Shown here in pieces: positions 55,302 to 64,000 of a stretch of 64,000 nt of DNA. Positions within the stretch are counted from its first letter, which is position 1, and every line of letters starts with the position of its first letter. The stretch comes from Macrostomum hystrix. Taxonomy: Eukaryota; Platyhelminthes; Macrostomidae. The notes under the pieces are model-generated. The model was not told the origin of the DNA. It searched no databases and saw nothing but the letters and a program-made list of their open reading frames with translations. Where the stretch lies: assembly GCA_950097015.1 (NCBI GenBank), contig CATNEN010000002.1, positions 9,315,501 to 9,379,500 on the forward strand. The letters run 5' to 3'. Both the position numbers and the translations under genes were made by a program.

Positions 55302-58300
55302 TTGCTTTGTGGTGTGTTTCAGTGACGAGCGTTTTTTTTAATTAGATGCTTGTTCTTCCGATTATTCGACTCAACAGAACTCCATGAAATTCAGTAAGGC
55401 ATTATTATAAATTTCCTTGCAATAGGAGAGTATTATGGTTCTTTTTGACTTTTTGATGTAACTACGAGCGTACAGGTAGTTCTTGTTTCTTTGCTGAGCT
55501 ACAAATAAGCAGCCAACAAGAAAGTTTCGTGTCTGTGTTATCTTCAGTATATTTCCAGGATATATTAAGCTGTTAGAATTTATCCGAGCCTTTGCTTGAC
55601 ATCATCAGTATGCTATTTACGTGCGTTTGTGCCTTTCCCTGGATTCATCATGCACTTGCATGCTAGTGTTTTTTCAATCGGCATCATATAGGCTTGCTTT
55701 TGATAGAAGAAATATATATTATAATTGATCTTAATTGATTTCGCTTTTGATCTTATCTATTCTCTAGTGTAATGTCGCATGCTTCGTACAGTACATCACA
55801 TTTTACACATTATAGTTGCCATTGCCGTATGTGAACACTTCCTTTAATGCGCCTTCTTTTGTCGCCCCCAGATCTCAGCATATTTTTGTTTAATAATTTG
55901 TATGCTATCATACTTTACTTAACTAGTGTACATTTCTGTAGCCGAATTTATTCTACGATGAACCAGATGCAATTGTCTACCTTATAATTTTCGTCTCAGA
56001 CTTTTTATCTTCTTTTAGAATATGATAGCTTACGCAACTAAAATGGAGCAGTCGTTTAGAGCAGGGTGATTTAGATCGAGTTGATGTATGCACGACATGT
56101 GAGGCCTCATGAGCTAATAAATTATTCATAACTCAGCCGGGTACGTGCCACGTGCTCGCCATGCTGTTACTATGGTGACCGAGAAGATTTTTTTTAAGAA
56201 AGTGCATGCCTTCAATCATTTTTAATTTTTTGCATATTCGCATTCGCAGGCTGCTCTGGGATCATCACGAATGATCTTAACCCTCTCTGCAGGCTTAGTA
56301 GATTAAGTGACTGACTTATCCCACTAAGGATTGAAGGCGCTATCCTGCCTGCACTGTCAAACTGAAACCTTCGAGATAAGCTGGAAAGTTCAGGTTGCAT
56401 CGGAGATTTCGCGACAGTGGCAGCACGGAACTAGTTTTTGACTTGTAAGTTATCTCCTTATCTATCTGGGCTCAGTGGTACAGAGCCGCGTTTTTTCTCA
56501 CTGATAGACCTGTGCGCAATTCCTACCCGAAGCCAAAATTGTGAGAGCTGTCTGTAGACTGAAAAGACTGTAAAGAATTGTCTAAAGTGGCTTGAATCGA
56601 TTGAAGCCTGGTTTCAACCCTGCTGTTGCGTACACAGCAGAGGCGAAGCGGAATTGTCGTGCTCTCCGGCAAATGCCATGCCTCCGATTTTGTTCTGCGC
56701 CGTTTTAAGTATGCTGCTGCACTTGATAAGTGTGCGCTCCTGATCAAGTTAGTTCAGCCCGCACATCAGGCATCGATTGTTTGAAATCCTTAACTAGCCA
56801 AAACTTTCGTGTCACCTAACTAGCTGTAGGCCTAGGCCAATTGCTTTGCCTTCCGAGACTCCTTGATTTTCTCTTCATCGAGGCGAGAAAGGATCTTGGT
56901 GTGACCTGCCGGCCTGTTAACTAAAGTTATTCTATTTTTAGCCATCAAGTTTCTGCCTCGCAAATGCTCGATTCACAGAATCCAGATTGGACAGAATATA
57001 AAATAACTTCCCTTACCATATTGTCAATTCTCTTGTAATTCCTGACGAGATTGAATCCTAAGTCAGCCAGTGGGAATTAGAGATGATGGCTTAAGAGAGA
57101 AGGAACTTCTTTCACTCTCTTCTATGAACGCAACGCTTGGAATAAGGATTTATTTAGTAGTATTGAAGCTTCTTGCTCAGCAAAGTGTTGAGGAAGAGCT
57201 CTTTGTCGAATTGGCAGCTTGGAGTTGATGTCAGAACTCAAAGTGCAGCCTCGGAGTGGGTATTTGTGAGTCCAGTTGAACTTGGCAGGTGATCTCATCA
57301 CCTGAAATGCTAATAATAAATTCGTGCTGCCCAAATCGCAATTCTTCGGAGCCACATACTTTTCTGACGTCATTCCTCGTTTAGCACAAGTAGCTCGTAG
57401 TTAGTTCGGTGGTACAAACCAAGCAAAAATCACGTCTTTTCTCTTTAATTTAATTTTTCAATGAAGGATTTGATTATCATTAAAACAGCTGTCTCTGGTC
57501 CTAAACTCCACGTTTGATTGCACTCTGCTTAGCGCTGGTCTTGGATTTCTGGTTAATTTCCTTAGCTGCTCCGCATTCTAAAGCCTCAATCAATCATCCC
57601 GTGATGAATGGCGCGCCGCGCTGCCTCCCGCAGTCAGAGGCGCAGCTTGCCGGCCCACCTTGCAGCATTTGCCTATGTCCGAAACTTGAGACACAACCGA
57701 CCTTTGCTTCGTCTACAGTCCCTATAGCTAGCCTGGCCCAGGCTGTTGTTTCATTCCTAGGGCCACTTCTCGGGCACGGGTGACCCGGATCATAATTGAT
57801 GACTATTTTTTGCAACGCCGCTTTCCTCTTGAAAGACAGGCACAGGTCGGCATGCCCGCCTGGCCACTGCGTTCGCGGTCTTGATACTCATAAAAATTTG
57901 CTGGCTCGGATAGTGCCGCCCGGTGGATTTCAGCAATGCGAAACGGTGGCCTTTTCTCAGGCCGTTAGTAATAATCCCACGCTCCCATTTCTCCTAAAGA
58001 TCTCTCGGTCCGGGATTCAATTAGGGCTAGGGTCTAAAACGCTAATCCGGTACATAGGCTGGGTCATAATTCCGAGCGCTACTATGAAATCCCAACACTC
58101 TCGCCTTCGCCCATCTCTTCCTCTCGCCGGTTTCCCCTCTCCATTTCTCCTTGGTCTTTTCCTCCTTGGGTCTGTCTCCTCAGCGTTTTCCCGCTTGGTC
58201 TCTCGCCCTCGCCAGCCTCGAGGAAAGGTGTGCGCGACCAGCAAGTAGGTATCGATCCGCAGCCCTGCCTCCGCTGCCTCTCTGCCCCACTCTCGCTTGC

Positions 58301-61138
58301 GTTTCTTGTCCCTAAAACTGCTGCGGTGAATTCCTCCGTGTGGTCTCTAAGCCAGCGTGTCTGCATTTTCTCCCTTAGCCGAGCAGACACGGGCCATTAG
58401 AGGCCAAGTGGGCGGGGCAAACACGCTGTTGGCTCTTAGCACAATGCGCACTGGGTGATTAAAGTTGCCAGTTAAAATTGGGGGTGGCTTTTAGGAGCCC
58501 AAACTGGATAAATATAGTTGCAAAATTCATCGCCCCAGCACAGGCTGTGTGCAATTCCGAGATCTGCTAGAGTAGTCATTTACCTTCTCTTGAAAGGTTA
58601 CTCTTCCTTCGTACCTTCTCTTCTTCAGACATCAGTCTCTCCTGGAGCTGAGCGGAGTCTGGCTTAGGTGGCGGGCCAGGATTCTTGTGAAATTTGCTTT
58701 CGCCTTTACGCATATTGAGTGACAGTCGGTGCCAGTGGCAGGGGAGTTCGCCTAGAATGATCGCTGGAAGTTTACTCCCCCATGACGCTTGCACTGCTAG
58801 GTCAATGGCCCTCCTAAACCTATGCAGTTGGTTTTAAAGCTGCGTGTGCAGCTTTTATCAATTGATGGTTATCTTGAGTACTACCACTTAATATATTCAT
58901 ATTAATAGCTTCGATCTTCATCGAGCTTTGTAGTGCATTGTCCCTTGCCTACAAGCAGTATTGGACTGAGCGTACTGACAGCTCTTAGATAAGTTAGTTA
59001 AGCAGTTGGCATTTCCTTTAGTTGTGCAGTGCGTGACTCGGCCAGCAGACGAGAAAGTTAGCGTCTCAACTGCAAGTGCCGGCTGAAGTTTCACTAAAGG
59101 CGCTACTATTTTAGTCGGTCCCTGTCCCCGCCTATGCTTATTCGAATTGCTAATGCTCCTCAGGCTTTTCCTGGTATAAACACCGGCTTGGCCCTGCGGA
59201 CCACCCGAGGAGGCCAAATGTAGGCTGTTCTCTCCAGCTAGTATCGGCATTTCCTAATACATTTACATTGCCGTCTCATTCCGCAAGCTTCAGTAGCTGC
59301 ACTACTTTTTCGGATCTGTCACTGGCAGACGCAGAGTGCTGCGAATAATTTTCCTCTTTTCATCCCCCTGCTTCGTGCGAGTCCTCCAGTTTTTTTGCTG
59401 GCGCGTCTGAGGCGTCAGAAGACAGACCGATTGACAATGGCACAAAAGCCCTACGGACTTTGCGAGATCAGGTCCGAAACGGTGTTTTGTGTAAGTGCGT
59501 GCTATCCGTGCTTCTGTGATTTGTGCCTGCGGACCGATTCCGCCCAGATTTATCATCCCTTTAATTCCCAGTTTCTGTCCAGCTGCCTGGAAGGTGTGTC
59601 GCACTGGTCCTGTCAGCAATTTTCAAAAGGAACCAGCTTTCTTTTTGTATTTTATCATGCTGTATCGTGTATATTTCCCGACGGCCCGCGAGTTGCGTTT
59701 AGTTCAATTAATCCGGAACTTCTAAAATTCCTGGGTGCACTTTTTCGCTCCCCATTTCTCCCCTGCCACAACTGAGTGCGCGCAGTTCCTATTTCTGTTT
59801 CTTTTTGCACCGGTCTGGCAGGGCTAGGTCGGAATTGGGGGCAGGCCGATGAGAGGAGCTGGGCGGACCATTGGGACTGGCGCCCACTGTCCTTGGCAGT
59901 GTCGGTGACTCCGGCCCATCTTTTCTCCTAATTCACCCGAGCCCTCGCGGATGAATTTTGTCCATCCCTCATGCCGGCGCCCCGCCTGACCTGAATTTCC
60001 CACTGGCCTTTGCGTTTTCTTCAATCAGCCTTGCCTTGGCTGACACGACATGACCTGGGCTTTCGCATTAGCTAAACTGCCCTACACGTCTGGTAGCTGA
60101 TAATGAGACACTTGGCTACTAGCTTGTATGCCTGGCATTTGTTTCAGCAACAGCCGCCGAGGCGGTCCGCACTGCTTTTCCACAAGGTGGCTTGCACAGT
60201 CTCCCCGATGTGACTCCCACTGTCTCCTCCATGGCTACTAATATTGTCAGCCCCATGCTGGCCCCACTGCTTTCCCCTAGGTGGGTGGTTCCACTGTCTC
60301 CTCCATGGTGACTCTCACTGTCTTCCTGTTTAGCTATTTATTTTGCATTGCATTGCCGTTGTGCAGCTACTAACTTATTAATTAGCATCAATTATAGTTG
60401 CTTTATTTCCTATTTCCATGCCTTGAGTCTTATCCAGAAATAAAGTTACCTAAAATAGCAGAAGTTGAGTTAGTTCCACCGATCGATACAGAAGCAGCTT
60501 CAATGGGGCTGGCTGCAGATAGTCTTCCTGTTTTTTTCTGGCTCAGTGTGAGCTGGTTTCGGCTCGTTACCGCAGATCGATGCAGGAGCCTGCCAGGCTT
60601 TCACTCCAGCTTTGCTTTTGCATTAATCTTTCATTCATAGTGTCGCGCGCTTGTGAGAACAGAAGACGCTTCCCTGTGTGTTCTTGGCGCCTCTGACAGG
60701 AAATTGAGACCGCTGACAAAAAACTGAAGTCCCCACCCTGCCAGCTCTCTCAGGCCGCACTCGCCTGTCCTCTTCACGTGGGCCTTCTGGAACCACAGCG
60801 GAGTCGGTTGAGCTGGTTCAGAATGGGCTTTCCCTGGCTTCGAGTTCAGCATTCAGTCTCGCCGAATGGCAATTGTTGGCAATTAGCTGTCTGTTTGGCC
60901 TCGCTCAGCTTCGATTCTACTACTTCTAGCAGTAGTCTGTTGTTCATATTTTTAACGGCCTGCACGGTAATTGATGGCAATTCGATTCGATAAGATCTTC
61001 CCGAGGCAATAGCGCCCTATTAGATAGTCAAATCAGACTATCTGATTCTCAGATTTAGCTAGGCAGTGTATTGCTTTGTTTCGACTGCGAAGCCTGGAAT
61101 AATCTTTAATTTCGGTCAGTGGCCTTTTGCCCCCGCAG
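55302..61138. other. Mirror of the 33.6-39.5 kb gap
   Basis: Reverse complement of 33613-39509 with scattered indels. No gene is recognised here either, and no open frame gains length relative to the left copy in a way that would suggest coding. Confidence 0.6.
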
Positions 61139-64000
61139 CCAAGCAGCCGCAGATGTCAATCAGGAGCGCAAGAAGGGCTCCGGCACCGTCAGCAGTGCGT
61201 CGAGCAGCACTGGAGGCCTCGGGCGGCCTTCTGTTTCGTCGCGGCAGCTCGTCGTCGGAGTCAAGTGCGCGGCAGCTGTGGCCATGGAGAAGCAGCAGAA
61301 ACGGCAGCAGCAGTCAGCAGCAGCAGGAGCATCAGCAGCAGTCGATCATGCAGCTGCAGCCAATGAGCCAGGACGAGCTGGATTCCGCCCTGGCCGACAT
61401 GATTCAGGACCTGACCTGGACGCGCGCTCCTTCCAGAACAAGACTACCGCGCACTGGCCGTCATGCTTCACACTACAAGGAGCACAAGAGCAGCGCTGAG
61501 ACCGACTTCGCCACCTGCCTGGCCCTGCTGAAGCGACTCGCCGGGCGGCCCGACGGCCCTTCACCTGACGAAGCCGACAAGGGCGCCTCCCAGCTGCGCA
61601 TGCACATGTCCACACTGCTGACATCACGGATGTGCGTCGCTTCGCCGACGCTGGCGGACTTCGGGCGCTCGGCCAACTGCTGAGTACTGCGCCCGCTCCG
61701 TGGTGCTGGCGGCCGGCGAGCAGGGCAAGGAGGTGCGCCAGGATGCCAGATGGGTTGGGTTGGGCAAGGTATCCCATGATCCCAGATGGGTTGGGTTGGG
61801 CAAGTGTGTCCAGGATCCCAGATGGGTTGGGTTGGGCAAGGTGTCCCAGATCCCAGATGGTTGGGTTGGGCAAGGTGTCCCATGATCCCAGATGGGTTGG
61901 GTCGGGCAAGGTGTCCCAGGATCCCAGATGGGTTGGGTTGGGCAAGGTGTCCCAGGATCCCAGATGGGTTGGGTTGGGCAAGGTGTCCCAGGATCCCAGA
62001 TGGGTTGGGTGGGCAAGGTGTCCCAGGATCCCAAATGGGATGGGAAAGGATTGCGCAGGTGTTTATAAAGGATGAGATGGAGACAGAAGTGAGCTAGCAA
62101 CTTAGATATCTCAGATCCCATAGATTTTCCCCATTTTAATATATGCAAAATTGTATACCTGCTCAGCCACAAATGTTCTCTAATCCCTGATCGACTCAAC
62201 CCACCACGCCAGGCCGGGCATTGGCGCAAGGCCTGCCTCAACACCCTGCTGAGCCTGCGGAAGTTCTGCGACAACAGGTGCGGCATGACTCACCTGCTGC
62301 AGCACGAGCCCCGGACCGTGTCCACCATTGTGGAGTCGCTGGGCATTGTGCCTTTCCTGCCGCCTAGCGAGTACCAGCTGGCCAGCTGCATCTTCGAGCT
62401 GCTGTCCTCCTTTCTCTTCTTCTACAAGAGCGAGCACGAGGAGCTGGCCAAGGCTCAGGTTGGTTCAAAAGTTATGGCTGACCATAATCATCCCAGATCC
62501 CCACACCTGACCAACAATCATCCCAGATCCTCACACCTGACCATCAATCATCCCAGATACTCACACCTGACCAACAATCATCCCAGATCCTCACACCTGA
62601 CCATCAATCATCCCAGATACTCACACCTGACCATCAATCATCCCAGATACTCACACCTGACCATCAATCATCCCAGATACTCACACCTGACCAACAATCA
62701 TCCCAGATCCTCACACCTGACCAACAATTTCCAGTTCCTCACACCTGACCAACAATCATCCCAGATACTCACACCTGACCAACAATCATCCCAGATCCTC
62801 ACACCTGACCAACAATTATCCAGTTCCTCACACCTGACCACAATCATCCCAGATACTCACACCTGACCAACAATCATCCCAATCCTCACACCTGACCAAA
62901 AATTATCCAGTTCCTCACACCTGACAATAATCATCCCAGATACTCACACCTGACCAATAATCATCCCACATCCTCACACCTGACCACAATCATCCCAGAT
63001 ACTCACACCTTACCACTCATCCCAGATCCTCACACCTGACCAACAATCATCAAGATACTCACACCTGACCAACAATCATCCCACATCCTCACACCTGACC
63101 GAATGTTATCCCGAACCTTCTTTCCTGTCCAGGTGGAGAACGCCAACACGATTGTCCTGCGTGCCTTCAGCACCTCTCGCGGCTTCATCGCTTCCGAAGG
63201 CTCCTCGGTGCCGCCAGCGTCGTCGGCGGAGTCGTCGGCAGTTCGAGCGCTGCCAGCGCCTTCGGATCCGGCGGCGGTCGCTTCTTTCAGATCCGCAACA
63301 CACTGGACAAGGCCTGCGCCCTTCTCAGCCGGCCGGATGTGGGCACGGAGATCCGGCTGCGAGCCTACGACCTACTGCGCGACTGCCTGCTGTTTGTCAA
63401 CACCCTGCTGGACACCTGCGAGGGCGTCCACCATCGCATGGCGGTGCGCACAGAGCTCTGGGGCTTCGGTGGCCTTCGCGCCCGCTGGCAGCTGCTGGGC
63501 CGCCTCACGCGAGATGCGCCGGACCGCCAGTGCAGGACTCAATTCGAGGTCTTCCAGGTAACTGAAGCCTTGAAATGGCCTCACGATATCCCCTATTTAG
63601 ATCCCAGATATCCCTTACCTTTCCTAATCAGTTATAGCTTCTCTGAAATCAGCTTCTCAGATCCCAGTCTATCCCATATTCTCAGATCCTAGTTTATCCC
63701 ATATTCTCATCTCCCAGTTTATCCCCTATGCTCAGATCCCAGTGTATCCCATATTCTCAGATCCTAGTTTTATCCCATATTCTCACATCCCAATCTATCC
63801 CATACCTCCCTACTCAGATCCCATTGTCTCTGACATCCTATTTGCAAGCGCAGGCCTCCAAAACCCCGCACCTGCGCCCCCCCACCGCCTGCTTCCGGAG
63901 CAGGCAGACCAGGACACCCTGGAGATCAGCGATCGCTTTGAGGCCGCTGCCGCCGACTACGCGGAGTTCAGCGAGCCGGGCCGCCTGTTCGAGCTGCTGC
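61139..64000 (+). CDS. Diaphanous-related formin, mirrored 5' half (runs off window)
   Basis: Exons 61139-61732, 62213-62458, 63133-63557 and 63854 to the window end mirror the left-arm exons; lengths differ by 4, 1 and 1 bases from 598, 247 and 426. Exon 62213-62458 is open here (KACLNTLLSLRKFCDN...LGIVPFLPPSEYQLASC) while the left arm has an extra base near 32427. Exon 63133-63557 has lost one G near 63209. Exon 63854 onward encodes DTLEISDRFEAAAADYAEFS. This is the Rho-binding/FH3 part of the formin. Confidence 0.82.
61745..62035 (+). repeat. Mirrored 36-base intronic minisatellite
   Basis: Gene-sense copy of the 32695-33008 array: units contain ATCCCAGATGGGTTGGG and GGCAAGGTGTCCCA. Same unit order; a few bases shorter through single-base losses. 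Confidence 0.95.
62480..63105 (+). repeat. Mirrored 30-base intronic minisatellite
   Basis: Gene-sense copy of 31620-32275: units contain CATCCCAGATACTCACACC with the TTATCCAGTTCCTCA variants in the same relative places as in the left arm. Confidence 0.95.

Larger units (their letters stand above)
47444..64000 (-). repeat. Giant inverted repeat, right arm
   Basis: Reverse complement of 30727-47420, about 137 bases shorter overall and running off the window. It differs mostly by one-base losses in runs, for example three in about 50 bases near 51889-51925 relative to 42950-42995. Minisatellites and SINE keep the same order and variants as the left arm. Confidence 0.97.

Noticed and set aside
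47444-64000. Right arm as a set of paralogous pseudogenes
   Set aside because: Non-coding DNA and minisatellites match as closely as exons, and the left arm has its own breaks; an error-prone second reading fits better.
1-64000. A bacterial-style defence or metabolic gene system
   Set aside because: All recognised genes are spliced animal genes on both strands, and no functional cluster is apparent.

Overview
This window is animal (metazoan) nuclear DNA. It has spliced genes with GT-AG introns of roughly 80-750 bases, tRNA-derived SINEs, hAT DNA transposons, many intronic minisatellites, and animal gene families: a GABA-B-type receptor, an ionotropic glutamate receptor, a fibrinogen-related secreted protein, core-1 galactosyltransferase, a Diaphanous formin and a PH-MyTH4-FERM protein. 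Compact introns full of minisatellites and divergent proteins suggest a lophotrochozoan invertebrate, perhaps a free-living flatworm. That guess is weak and rests on no species-specific marker.

Layout, left to right. 1-707: 3' end of a hAT transposon with the transposase C-terminus. 855-3925: four blocks of tandem repeats flanking one exon of a GABA-B-like class C receptor. 5014-6660: SINE pieces. 6935-8141: three-exon secreted PAN/laminin-G-like gene. 10333-15174: three-exon F-box/LRR gene (minus strand); its second intron holds a complete 2.7 kb hAT-type element (perfect 8-base target duplication) that carries a two-exon BEN-domain-like gene instead of a transposase. 17419-19449: 3' part of an ionotropic glutamate receptor (minus), apparently damaged. 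22068-23723: fibrinogen-related gene (plus) with two compensating one-base frameshifts. 24420-25502: 5' part of a C1GALT1-like gene (minus). 26690-33612: a Diaphanous-related formin (minus) with GBD/FH3, coiled coil, FH1, FH2 and DAD; most of its introns are minisatellites. 39510-44058: a PLEKHH/MAX-1-like PH-PH-MyTH4-FERM gene (minus) with no evident intron.

The dominant structure is a giant inverted repeat. Bases 30727-47420 are repeated in reverse complement at 47444-64000 around a 23-base spacer, so the PLEKHH gene and the first half of the formin appear twice. The arms differ almost only by scattered one-base indels in runs of identical bases, on BOTH arms, and fast-evolving minisatellites match unit by unit. 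This points to a fold-back (single-molecule palindrome) artefact of long-read sequencing or assembly rather than an old duplication, although a very recent palindromic duplication cannot be excluded from the sequence alone. The same kind of indel error also breaks reading frames outside the palindrome (formin FH2 exons, fibrinogen gene), so most frameshifts here should not be read as biology.

I see no operon-like system and no CRISPR. The formin (actin nucleation under Rho control) and the PLEKHH protein (membrane/cytoskeleton adaptor) are both cytoskeletal, but nothing shows that they work together. The most interesting items are the hAT element carrying a BEN-like gene, a short motif (ATCCCAGAT) shared by four different intronic minisatellites of the formin, and the palindrome itself.
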